Assembly (NCBI RefSeq): GCF_021165935.1
Contig: NZ_CP088953.1
Location: forward strand, 372,001 to 436,000
From: Microbulbifer elongatus
GTDB lineage: Bacteria > Pseudomonadota > Gammaproteobacteria > Pseudomonadales > Cellvibrionaceae
Reading direction: 5' to 3'
Length of the DNA stretch: 64,000 nt
The position numbers and the translations under genes were made by a program. The stretch's first letter is position 1. Each line of letters starts with the position of its first letter. The notes under the pieces were generated by a model. That model saw only the letters and a list, made by a program, of their open reading frames with translations. It was not told the origin of the DNA and did no database searches. Below are positions 26,772 through 34,975 of the stretch, piece by piece.

Positions 26772-26827
26772 TTTGTTGTGGTTGTTAAAAGCCATCCTGT
26801 GAGAAATGAACTTTTGCTTCGCCGGTC

Positions 26828-27682
26828 TTATTCCGGCACTTTCAGCTCGCCAAGCTGCTCCAGTGCAGGGGATACCGCACCCCGCTCGTACTGTGGATAG
26901 TGCACCTTGCCATCGCGGAAACTTTTCAGGGTTTGTCCCAGGCCTTTCATGCCGCGCTCGCGCACCTGGGTAACTTTTTCTACATCCAGATAGAGGGAGA
27001 TAATTTCTTCCTCAATAGAGGCCTCATGCAGGGTATCGCCTTCTGGCCCGACAATGATCGAGCGGCCGTTGCCCTGCTCGCCGGCTCCGTTTACATCGAC
27101 GATGTAACACTGGTTCATCACCGCACTGGCGCGCACCATGGAGAGTTCGTCTTTGCGGTCAATCGTGTCGGTTTTGGTGGGGTGGATAATCACTTCTGCA
27201 CCCATCCAGGCCATGGCTCGGGTGGTTTCAGGGAACCACATGTCGTAGCAGATGGAGACCCCAAAGCGCCCCACCTCGGGCACATCAAACACCACGAACT
27301 GGTCTCCTGCTGTGACGCCCTTTTCGTACGGCAGGAACGGGTAAATCTTGCGATAGCGGGCGATGACTTCACCGGCTGGATTGATCACCGGCGTGGTGTT
27401 GAACACGGCACTGCCACACTTTTCATACATGGACCCGGGGATCAGCCAGATACCCAGTTCCCGTGCGGTGCGGCAAAAGGCATCCTCTTCGGCAGAGGGG
27501 AGTTCGCGGGCGTGTTGCGCACCGACACCGCGCAGCGCCAGCTCGCTCAGCACGATCATTTTCACCCAGGGGTAACGCAGTTTGGTGCGTTGAATTTTCT
27601 GCAGCAGCAGCTCCAGGTTGTCTGCCTCATCCAGCTTCAATTGCAGTGCTGCTATTCCGAAAGACCTGCGGTTGCTACTCAT
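26828..27682 (-). CDS. Carbon-nitrogen hydrolase (nitrilase superfamily), amidase-like
   Basis: A 284-residue cytoplasmic amidohydrolase with the Glu-Lys-Cys triad: E47 (IVLSELALRG), K112 (ARYRKIYPFLPYEKG) and C145 (GVSICYDMWFPETTRAM). The motif order and the WFPE after Cys resemble formamidase/aliphatic amidase and carbamoyl amidase branches. ATG 27682 was chosen because AGGAA sits 8 bases upstream and the family start (FGIAALQLKLD) follows; the longer upstream frame is unrelated. It is transcribed toward the TonB receptor and divergently from an MFS gene. With the MocR regulator next door, it probably acts on an imported amide or nitrogen compound. Confidence 0.87.
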   Translation of the reverse strand: MSSNRRSFGIAALQLKLDEADNLELLLQKIQRTKLRYPWVKMIVLSELALRGVGAQHARELPSAEEDAFCRTARELGIWLIPGSMYEKCGSAVFNTTPVINPAGEVIARYRKIYPFLPYEKGVTAGDQFVVFDVPEVGRFGVSICYDMWFPETTRAMAWMGAEVIIHPTKTDTIDRKDELSMVRASAVMNQCYIVDVNGAGEQGNGRSIIVGPEGDTLHEASIEEEIISLYLDVEKVTQVRERGMKGLGQTLKSFRDGKVHYPQYERGAVSPALEQLGELKVPE

Positions 27683-27857
27683 CACACCGGTTCCTGGTTC
27701 TGGATTATTGATTGTTGTTGTCGCCACAGCCTTGGCGGAGCATTTCGCGCAGCCGTGGCCAGCTGGATTAATACTGGCCCAGAGCGAGGCACGGCTATAG
27801 GGCCAGATTGGCGGGAGGCATGAGTCCAACCGGGGTGGAGACGGAGTATCGGGGGAT

Positions 27858-27923
27858 TTGGACCTAACGCCGGAATGAATCTGGCACTATCACGCAGGCT
27901 GTAATAAGTTAGCTTTGGTCCGG
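27858..27923. promoter_or_regulatory. Divergent promoter region with MocR-type boxes
   Basis: The 340-base gap between the amidase and MFS genes has no coding frame of its own. TTGGACCTAA (27858-27867) differs from the TauR box CTGGACYTAA at one base, and TTTGGTCCGG (27914-27923) is a weaker inverse copy. Confidence 0.4.
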
Positions 27924-28022
27924 CACAGGAACCGACCGCGACTTCTTCTGAATGGACGTCCGCTCAACAAATCGGTTCATCAAACAAGACAGATAACAAT
28001 TCGCCACAGCGCCGGAGTACCC

Positions 28023-29264
28023 ATGGAAAACCCAGCCCAGTCTGCAGTAACAGACGCCCCCGAATCAGGCTATTCCGGAAATAAAATTCCCGAAAATACC
28101 CACGGGCGCGGCCTTCTGGTCAGTAACGGCTGGATCGCGAGTATTTTTCTCGCCTTCCTGTCTTCCGCCGGTCTTTACTATGTGAATATTTTTCCGGTCA
28201 TTGTGGATGCCCTGATGGCCGGTGCCGGCCTCAGTGCGGAGCAGGCGGGGCAGATCACCTTTGCCAACACCATGGGTGCGGTAATCGGCGCATTTACAGT
28301 TTCCTGGCTGATTCGGCACATTCCTCGCTGGAAACGCGCAGCGGCAATTCTGCTGTGCTGCTCCATCGGCATGGATGTGCTCACCATCCAGCTGGCCAAC
28401 CTGGACCTGCTGATCCCTCTGCGACTGGTACACGGTATTCTCGGCGGCGCACTGGTGGGGCTGGGTTTTGCGGTGATTGCCCGCAGCGGCATTGCCGGGC
28501 GCAGTTACAGTATGGTGCTGCTGGTGCAATATACCGGCGGAGCCATCGGCGTGGGCTTTCTGCCTGCACTGGTAGCCGAACACGGTACCTACGTGCCCTT
28601 TTTCGCGCTGATCACTTTCAGTGTCATCACGCTGCTGATGCTGCCGTTGATCGCGGACTATCCGCTGCCAACAGAGGCAGAGAATCGTCAACGTGCGGAA
28701 AACGCAGCTCCGCTGCCACTGTTGCCGATCATCATTACGCTGATCGCACTGTTCTGTTTCCAGTTTGCGAACATGGCTCTGTTCGCCTTTATTTTTGACC
28801 TCGGCAAAACCTTTGCACTACCCCTGGGCTTTATCAGCCAGACCCTGTTCTGGGCCAACCTGATCGCAATTGGCGGCGCGGCACTGGCGGCGGTGACCGG
28901 ACAGAAATATCCGCTGGCCAAGCCTCTGGCCGCCGCCTTGATCATCACCCTGCTCGGCCTGCTGCTGTTCGTATTCAGTGATATTCGCCCGCTGTTTATT
29001 CTGGCGAATGTGGTTACCGGGATGACCTGGGCTTTCTGTGTGCCCTACTTCCTGACCATGGCCTCGCGGTTTGACAGCGCCGGCCAGATGGGTGCCTTTG
29101 GCGGTTTCGCGTCCAAGCTTGGCCTGGCCTGTGGGCCACTGTTTGCGGGGTATTTCATTACCGGCGGGGGCAGCTATACGCAGCTGGTCATCGTTACCGT
29201 TGCGGTACTGGCAATTTGTCTGGTGGCGGTACCGGCTGCAGCGCGACTCGATCGCGCGTCTTGA
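28023..29264 (+). CDS. MFS transporter
   Basis: A 413-residue inner-membrane carrier with about 12 hydrophobic segments (SIFLAFLSSAGLYYVNIFPV first, then VIGAFTVSWLIRHIPRWKRA, where the loop 2-3 basic motif is seen). ATG 28023 has GGAG 7 bases upstream (GGAGTACCC ATG); an upstream extension is not conserved-looking. The N-terminus is a 40-residue hydrophilic tail. It is divergent from the amidase gene, and its end is 5 bases from the convergent MocR gene. The substrate is presumably related to that of the amidase; direction of transport is unknown. Confidence 0.88.
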   Translation: MENPAQSAVTDAPESGYSGNKIPENTHGRGLLVSNGWIASIFLAFLSSAGLYYVNIFPVIVDALMAGAGLSAEQAGQITFANTMGAVIGAFTVSWLIRHIPRWKRAAAILLCCSIGMDVLTIQLANLDLLIPLRLVHGILGGALVGLGFAVIARSGIAGRSYSMVLLVQYTGGAIGVGFLPALVAEHGTYVPFFALITFSVITLLMLPLIADYPLPTEAENRQRAENAAPLPLLPIIITLIALFCFQFANMALFAFIFDLGKTFALPLGFISQTLFWANLIAIGGAALAAVTGQKYPLAKPLAAALIITLLGLLLFVFSDIRPLFILANVVTGMTWAFCVPYFLTMASRFDSAGQMGAFGGFASKLGLACGPLFAGYFITGGGSYTQLVIVTVAVLAICLVAVPAAARLDRAS

Positions 29265-29269
29265 GTTTC

Positions 29270-31069
29270 TCACTCGTTGGCAATAATCGCCGCATCAATC
29301 AGCTTGCCGGTTTCATTAAACCACTTGATGCGGTGACCGTCGGTCACCACGTAGAAACTGGCTTTGCGACCGTAGGACCAGGTGCGCCACTGGCGCACCC
29401 ACTGGTCTCCATCGAGCCACCAGCGCCCGGTGTCGGTCTCGTCCATCTCCACATCGTTGCGGGAATAGCCGAGCATGGTGCCATCCGGTTTGAGCTCGAT
29501 ACGGTAGGACTCACCCAGGGTGTTGGTGCCAAGAAATATGGCTCCGGGCATTTCCCGCTGCAGATCTTCCGCGCTCAGGCGCCGGCCAGAGGCCACATCC
29601 AGTGACTCCTCCTCCGCCTGCAACTCTCCGTTGATCAACTGCGCAAGCACCCGCACACCTCCCTCGATCTTGTCGGCATCGATTGCAGAAAAACCGAGGC
29701 GCACGGCACTGCCATCCCCCACGGTTTCCAGCAGCAGCCCGTTCTGTTCCGCACTGGTCTGGAGTTGGGCACCATCGACATGGGGAGGTAATTCCAGCCA
29801 GCATGCAGTACCGCAGCTGGCGCGACGTACCTTGAGTTTGGGCAGGTGGTACATCAGGGCCTCCCCCAGTGCGGTCCACCGCTCCTTCAGCTGCTGCGTG
29901 AGCTTGAACAGCGCCGCGTCCAGGTGGCCGGCCGCAACGAACTTGGCCAGCAACCGCTGGTTGAGCGCCGGCACGCGTTCACGCAGGGTGTAGCGCAGTG
30001 CACGCAGCCGTTGAATCACCGGTTTGGGTGCCACTACAAACGCCAGCTGCATGCCCGGGTCGATGATCTTGGGGAATTGATAGAGATAGATTACTGAACT
30101 GCCCCCATCCATGCTTTTCAGTGGCGGCAACGGATTGCCGTGGTAGCAGAAATCGTGGTCGCAGTCGTTCTCAATGACCACCGCCTGCTGCTCCCGCGCC
30201 TGCCTTAACAGCTGACGGCGGCGCTCAAGGCTGGTGGTGACGGCGGTGGGGTTATGTACATTGGGCTGCAGATAAATACTGTGGGCCGCCTGGAAGGCGT
30301 CATCCAGTAACGGGCCATCGGCATCCTGGGAGAGCGGCAATATCTGTGCACCGGTGCGCCGGAAGATCTCACCGGTCTCGCCGCCGGCGGGCTGCACCAG
30401 CGCAAGTTTGCGCTGGCTGCCAAGCAATAATTCTCCCAGCAGATAACAGGCCTGCTCCATCCCGCTGGTGAGCAGTATCTGGCCCGGGTCCACGTAGATA
30501 CCCCGACGCGGCAGCAGCCGCGTGCAGATCTGTTCCACCAGGTGGCGATCGTCTTCGTTGTTGCCGAGAGTGGCCCACTGCGCGACTTCCCGCGCGGTGA
30601 AGATATCCCGTGTGCACTCCCGCCACTCGGCGCTCGGATAGAGGCGCGGGTCGTATTCGTTACTGACAAAGGGGTAGGGATACTGCAGCCAGTTGGCGGG
30701 GCGGTTCTGCAATGCTCTGCGGCTGACGGACACCGGGTTACAGTGCGCGCGCCAGAACTGCCGGTCGTCTTCGTCCCGTTGTGGCTCACCGGCATTGTGA
30801 CTGATTACCCCCTGCTGTGACACGGTTTCACTGACATAGAAGCCACTGCGCTCGCGGGTGACCAGAAAGCCGTCATCCACCAGCTGCTGATAGGCCAGTA
30901 CCACCGTATTGCGGGCGACACCCAACTGCTCGGCCATGCGGCGCGACGAGGGCATTTTGTGGCCCGCAGGGATGCTGCCTGACAGGATACCCTGGATCAG
31001 TCTTTCGCGGATTTGCTGCTGCAGACTTTTATCCGCAGCGGGATCGAGAACGATCAGTGCTTCGCTCAT
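29270..31069 (-). CDS. MocR-family (GntR HTH plus aminotransferase) regulator with an extra C-terminal domain
   Basis: A 599-residue PLP-linked transcription factor. The GntR winged helix is at about 10-75 (LQQQIRERLIQGILSGSIPA, SSRRMAEQLGVARNTV). The fold-type-I aminotransferase domain follows (about 110-495), with the PLP-lysine region in YLYQFPKIIDPGMQLAF and the upstream ENDCDHDF (Asp contacting the pyridine N). Beyond the usual end lies an unusual domain of about 100 residues with GTMLGYSRNDVEMD and TGRWWLDGDQWVRQW, beta-rich and lipocalin-like in style. ATG 31069 was chosen because MSEALIVLDPAADKSLQQQI is the family start. It probably controls the adjacent transporter, amidase and receptor. 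Confidence 0.88.
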   Translation of the reverse strand: MSEALIVLDPAADKSLQQQIRERLIQGILSGSIPAGHKMPSSRRMAEQLGVARNTVVLAYQQLVDDGFLVTRERSGFYVSETVSQQGVISHNAGEPQRDEDDRQFWRAHCNPVSVSRRALQNRPANWLQYPYPFVSNEYDPRLYPSAEWRECTRDIFTAREVAQWATLGNNEDDRHLVEQICTRLLPRRGIYVDPGQILLTSGMEQACYLLGELLLGSQRKLALVQPAGGETGEIFRRTGAQILPLSQDADGPLLDDAFQAAHSIYLQPNVHNPTAVTTSLERRRQLLRQAREQQAVVIENDCDHDFCYHGNPLPPLKSMDGGSSVIYLYQFPKIIDPGMQLAFVVAPKPVIQRLRALRYTLRERVPALNQRLLAKFVAAGHLDAALFKLTQQLKERWTALGEALMYHLPKLKVRRASCGTACWLELPPHVDGAQLQTSAEQNGLLLETVGDGSAVRLGFSAIDADKIEGGVRVLAQLINGELQAEEESLDVASGRRLSAEDLQREMPGAIFLGTNTLGESYRIELKPDGTMLGYSRNDVEMDETDTGRWWLDGDQWVRQWRTWSYGRKASFYVVTDGHRIKWFNETGKLIDAAIIANE

Positions 31070-31251
31070 GAACGGCTCGTTATATTTGTTTTGGCCTGGG
31101 TGCGCATACTGGAGATTGCTCGCAGTTTGCACGGCGCCCCGTTCAGATTCAAGCCGGGGCGAGCGCCATGAGAATGGGCACCCCTGGAATCACCAGGAAG
31201 ACCAAGTGCACCGCCCTGCCCGGGCTTGCGAAGGCATTCAGGCTCTATGGC

Positions 31252-31854
31252 TCAAGTACCATGCGTATTGTGTGCCAGTTTTTTCAGTCGAAATGCCAGC
31301 CACACCAGAATAATACCGAATACAATCGCGTAGCTGCCGATCAGCCAGAGTAAAGCCAGCGCACCGGCGCCCGGTTTCAGAAGTAGTACGAGCCCAAAAA
31401 TCACCGACAGCACCCCGGCAAAAATCAGCAGCCATTCCTGGTCAATTTCCTTGCGCAGGCGAATAGCGCCAATTATCTCGAAGATGCCCCGCACCAGCGC
31501 CCAGGCACCAATAAAGATCACCAGCACCAGCGCCGTGACCTGTGGATAGACAAAGGTGAGAATCGCCGCGGCGATGCCGGTGATCCCCACAAACAGTAGC
31601 CACCAGAGGGACGAGCGCTCTACCTGGCCACGCCCCTTGATCGCCCCGTACAGCGCCACCACGCCGTCGATCAGTGTGTAGATCGCAAACAGGAACACGA
31701 GGCTCAGCAGGGATATGCCCGGCCAGATAAATGTCAGCACACCAAATGCGATAGCGAACAGGCCACGCACCAGCGCCACCCACCAGTTATCGGCCATAGC
31801 GCGCAGTAGCGGTCGGGAAGACAGGGATAATTGAGAGTCACTTTCGGGTGCCAT
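31252..31854 (-). CDS. hdeD: HdeD-family membrane protein (DUF308)
   Basis: A 200-residue inner-membrane protein with six hydrophobic segments in three similar pairs, the DUF308/HdeD pattern (LVRGLFAIAFGVLTFIWPG, WLLFVGITGIAAAILTFVYP, LIFAGVLSVIFGLVLLLKPG). HdeD is linked to acid resistance in E. coli; the molecular role is not defined. A perfect AGGAGG sits 5 bases before ATG 31854. It is a single gene between MocR and a two-component system, with no shared operon evident. Confidence 0.9.
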   Translation of the reverse strand: MAPESDSQLSLSSRPLLRAMADNWWVALVRGLFAIAFGVLTFIWPGISLLSLVFLFAIYTLIDGVVALYGAIKGRGQVERSSLWWLLFVGITGIAAAILTFVYPQVTALVLVIFIGAWALVRGIFEIIGAIRLRKEIDQEWLLIFAGVLSVIFGLVLLLKPGAGALALLWLIGSYAIVFGIILVWLAFRLKKLAHNTHGT

Positions 31855-31958
31855 GGGGGCCTCCTGACATGGGGGGCCCGATGCGGGCCACCGTTACGCC
31901 GGAGTTTTAGTCTCCCGAAAAGCGAAAAACGAGATTATTTTTTCAGTGAGCGGCGGTT

Positions 31959-32771
31959 TTAGATGAAGTGCTGCACCTTGTTCTTGTAGCTCCGGCTCAT
32001 TTTCAGGCGCTCACCGTTATTCAGCACCAGGTGGTACTCTCCATTGATGTGCGCGCAGATCTCGCGGACCCGCTTTAAATTGACGATGGTGGAGCGGTGA
32101 ATACGCTGGAATACCTTCGGATCCAGCTGCTGCTCCAGCTCCTTCATGGTGATCCGCATCACATGGGTTTCTCCATTGGCGTGCACACACATGTAGTCTC
32201 CGGCAGCATCGATCCAGTCGATATCCCGCGCGGGCACCAGGGTAATCTTTCCCGAATCCTTGATCGCGATCTTGTCCGGGTAACGGCTACCACCCAGCTC
32301 TCCGGCAGCCAGCTTTTCCTCCAGAGCCTCCGGTGATTCCTGGGTGAGGTCTGCCGCAGCCTCGAGCAACTGCTCCCGTTGTGCCACCAGGTTTTCGCTG
32401 CCCAGCTTTTCCCGCACCCGCTGCAACGCCAGCGCGAGGCGGTCTTCCTCAATCGGCTTCAGCACGTAATCCACGGCACTGACCTCAAACGCTTCCACCG
32501 CGTACTGATCGTAAGCGGTCACAAATACGATCTGAGGAATTTCATCCCGCGGCAGCAACTGGACCAACTCCAGCCCACTGACGCCGGGCATCTGGATATC
32601 CAGGAACGCCACATCGGGCTTCAGCGCCAGAATCTGCTCCCGCGCCTCGCGGCCATTACCACACTCGGCCACCACCTCAATGCCACCCAGGTTTTCCAGG
32701 CGCAGGCGCAGACCGCGCCGGGCCAGAGGCTCATCGTCCACAATGATGACGTTCAGGGTTTCGTTACTCAC
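31959..32771 (-). CDS. LytTR-type response regulator
   Basis: A 270-residue DNA-binding response regulator. The receiver domain (about 8-125) has phospho-acceptor D58 in VAFLDIQMPG, acidic pair D12-D13 (IIVDDEP), T85-like (FVTAYDQYA) and K104 (VDYVLKPIEE). A linker and a C-terminal LytTR domain follow (about 165-268; ARDIDWIDAAGDYMCVHANG, RIHRSTIVNLKRV, SRSYKNKVQ). It starts with GTG 32771, with GGAGAGAAG upstream, 55 bases after the kinase stop on the same strand, so the two genes form one operon. It resembles AlgR/LytR; target genes are not visible. Confidence 0.93.
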   Translation of the reverse strand: MSNETLNVIIVDDEPLARRGLRLRLENLGGIEVVAECGNGREAREQILALKPDVAFLDIQMPGVSGLELVQLLPRDEIPQIVFVTAYDQYAVEAFEVSAVDYVLKPIEEDRLALALQRVREKLGSENLVAQREQLLEAAADLTQESPEALEEKLAAGELGGSRYPDKIAIKDSGKITLVPARDIDWIDAAGDYMCVHANGETHVMRITMKELEQQLDPKVFQRIHRSTIVNLKRVREICAHINGEYHLVLNNGERLKMSRSYKNKVQHFI

Positions 32772-32826
32772 TGCTCGCTTCTCTCCGGATAATCCGCCTT
32801 ATTACCGCACTTGGCGCCATTGCGCG

Positions 32827-33915
32827 CTATTCCTGTTCGAAGGGAATACGCAGATGCACTGCCAGCCCGCCTTCCGGGCGATTACAGAATCGGGTTTTCT
32901 GCTCGACCCCATACAACGCGCGCAGACGTTCGCAGGTATTGCGAATACCCACACCGGCACCGCGACCCAGGCCCGCGAGATCCTCCTCGCGCACCCCTGG
33001 CCCATTGTCGCTGATCTCGATCAACAGTTCGCCGGCAAATACGCGCGCTTTCATCGTGATTTCACCACCCCACTCCCGCTGGGAAATACCGTATTTGATG
33101 GCGTTTTCCACAATAGGTTGCAGCAACAGGCTGGGCACCAGTGCATTCGGCGCATCGCTGTCCAGGTCCACGTTGATCTGCAGGCGATCCGCAAAACGCA
33201 CTTTCTCGATATCCAGGTAGAGCATCAACGCCTCGACTTCCTTTGCCAGCGTGACCTTCTGCATCGGATCGTTATCCAGCGAGTGGCGCAGGAACTGAGA
33301 CAGCCGCGTCACCATGCTGTTGGCGGTTTTACCGTCCTGATCCAGAATCAGGGTGGAAATCGCGTTCAGGGTATTGAACAGAAAGTGCGGGTTGAGCTGA
33401 TAGCGCAGCATCTTGAGCTGGGACTGGTGCGCGATGGACTCCGCCTTCAGGGCTTTTTCCTGCTGCTGCAGTGAGGTCTGGTAGTACTTGATACCGTAGT
33501 AGAGCGCGGTCCAGGTCATGTATATCAGAAAGGAGTACGAGAACCAGTAGACCGCCATCACCATGGGGTGTTCGTCACTGTCCTTGCCGTAAAGCCACAG
33601 GGAGCCACCGAACTTGATCGCCGCCCACAGCGCGGCGGCAATGATGAGCACCCCCAGAGTGCCAATCAGACGGGTAGCCGGCGGTTTGTCCCACAGGTGC
33701 TGGAAGCCGCGGCGCATACCCTCGGACAGGGCGACCCCCGAGGCTGTAGCCACCGCCAGATAACCGGTGTACAGCCAGTGGTTTTCCACCCAGAAGAAGC
33801 CACCGATAAAGGTCAGCAGTGTGTAGCCTGCCCAGCCGCTGAATTGCAGCGCCCAGTACTGGTTGCGCTCGGTTGCCAGCCAGTCGGACAGCCAGTTGAA
33901 AACAGAAGTACCCAT
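32827..33915 (-). CDS. LytS/AlgZ-type sensor histidine kinase
   Basis: A 362-residue membrane kinase. The N-terminal half has about four hydrophobic segments (WALQFSGWAGYTLLTFIGGF onward). A coiled linker (QTSLQQQEKALKAESIAHQS) leads to the His_kinase motif YQLNPHFLFNTLNAI (phospho-His in NPHFLFN) and the ATPase domain with PIVENAIKYGI (N box) and SDNGPGV (G1 box). ATG 33915 has TGGAG 5 bases upstream; the longer frame to 34050 is Arg/Leu-rich and runs under the divergent EVE gene promoter. It forms an operon with the LytTR regulator. Confidence 0.92.
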   Translation of the reverse strand: MGTSVFNWLSDWLATERNQYWALQFSGWAGYTLLTFIGGFFWVENHWLYTGYLAVATASGVALSEGMRRGFQHLWDKPPATRLIGTLGVLIIAAALWAAIKFGGSLWLYGKDSDEHPMVMAVYWFSYSFLIYMTWTALYYGIKYYQTSLQQQEKALKAESIAHQSQLKMLRYQLNPHFLFNTLNAISTLILDQDGKTANSMVTRLSQFLRHSLDNDPMQKVTLAKEVEALMLYLDIEKVRFADRLQINVDLDSDAPNALVPSLLLQPIVENAIKYGISQREWGGEITMKARVFAGELLIEISDNGPGVREEDLAGLGRGAGVGIRNTCERLRALYGVEQKTRFCNRPEGGLAVHLRIPFEQE

Positions 33916-34049
33916 AAATCTCCAAAGGTGCGCACGTACGGCGCCAATCTGGGAAAATAGCCTAAAGGACACAAGCCGTGGACGAAATACCACCAAACGC
34001 AACAATCGGACGGACTGCCGCAGAAAACGCGGCAAGTGGAGGCAGAGCA

Positions 34050-34508
34050 ATGAGTTACTGGCTGTTCAAGTCGGAACCGGATGAATATAGCCTGGATGAC
34101 CTCAAGGCCGAACCTGGTCATGTTGGACGCTGGGACGGTATTCGCAATTACCAGGCGCGCAACTTCCTGCGCGACGAGGTGGAAGAAGGCGACGGTGTGC
34201 TCTTCTATCACAGCGCATGCAAGGTGCCGGCCATCGTCGGCACGGCGCAGGTGGTGCGAGCCGCCTACCCGGATCCCGCTCAGTTCGATCCAGAGAGTAA
34301 ATACTTCGACCCCAAGGCCACCGCAGAGAAGCCGCGCTGGTTCTGTGTGGATATCCGCTGGCAAAGCGAATTTGCCCGCCCGCTGCCACTGAAAGAGATC
34401 AAGCAGAACCCGGCGCTGGCGGAGATGGTGCTGGTGAAACAGGGAAGATTGTCGATTCAGCCAGTAAGCGAGAGCGAATGGCGACTGCTATTGAAACTCG
34501 GAGCCTAA
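34050..34508 (+). CDS. EVE domain-containing protein
   Basis: A 152-residue single EVE-domain protein (PUA-like fold that binds modified bases or RNA). Motifs: MSYWLFKSEPDEYSLDDL, WDGIRNYQARNFLRDEV, GVLFYHSACKVPAIVG and the terminal LSIQPVSESEWRLLL. This is the standard bacterial layout, related to thymocyte nuclear protein 1. ATG 34050 has GGAGG 8 bases upstream; an ATG 24 codons earlier has no similarity. It overlaps the convergent DUF3094 gene by 4 bases at its 3' end. Function in bacteria is not settled. Confidence 0.93.
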   Translation: MSYWLFKSEPDEYSLDDLKAEPGHVGRWDGIRNYQARNFLRDEVEEGDGVLFYHSACKVPAIVGTAQVVRAAYPDPAQFDPESKYFDPKATAEKPRWFCVDIRWQSEFARPLPLKEIKQNPALAEMVLVKQGRLSIQPVSESEWRLLLKLGA

Positions 34509-34729
34509 ACGACACCTTTGGTGCGCGCGATAAACAGGCTGAGTAGAGATAATACGGTCAGCACCACGAGAATAATGCCGAGTAACAGAAAAGGACGAAA
34601 CGGTTTGCGCTCCACATCGTTGTGGCCGCTTTTCAGGTAACGATCGACCTTGGCCTGATCTTCATCAGAGAGCTTTTTTGGCGGGATGGTGTTTTCGGAG
34701 TCTGGACTGGGCGAATCTGAACTGGACAT
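34505..34729 (-). CDS. Small membrane protein, DUF3094 family
   Basis: 74 residues with a hydrophilic N-terminal half containing LSDEDQAKVDRYLKSGHNDV and the conserved ERKPFRPFLLLG, followed by one transmembrane helix (about 47-68). The pattern is that of DUF3094, a gammaproteobacterial family of unknown function. It overlaps the EVE gene end by 4 bases in convergent orientation. There is only a weak ribosome binding site before ATG 34729. Confidence 0.8.
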   Translation of the reverse strand: MSSSDSPSPDSENTIPPKKLSDEDQAKVDRYLKSGHNDVERKPFRPFLLLGIILVVLTVLSLLSLFIARTKGVV

Positions 34730-34858
34730 AGCTAACCCGGGCTCTTTTTATTGTGATGACCGGAGTTTAGGAGATTCGTCGATACTAAAAAAGCCCTGGA
34801 GAATATCGGCTCCCGAGCGCAGCGCCCCTCCAGAGAGGGCCTGGATCACGGGTGCTTT

Positions 34859-34947
34859 TGTCATGCCGGACTCGATCCGGTACCGGGATGACAATACGAG
34901 GCTAGATGACCGGAACGCCCGTCATGCCGGATCTCGTCCGGCACGAC
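34859..34947. repeat. Two REP-like palindromes
   Basis: TGTCATGCCGG...GGGATGACA (34859-34893) and GTCATGCCGG...CCGGCACGAC (34921-34947) share the GTCATGCCGGA half and a TCGnTCCGG centre. They lie between the DUF3094 start and the acyl-CoA dehydrogenase end, the usual setting of REP elements. Confidence 0.6.
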
Positions 34948-34975
34948 AGAAGCATCTGGCATCCAGCACCCGGGG

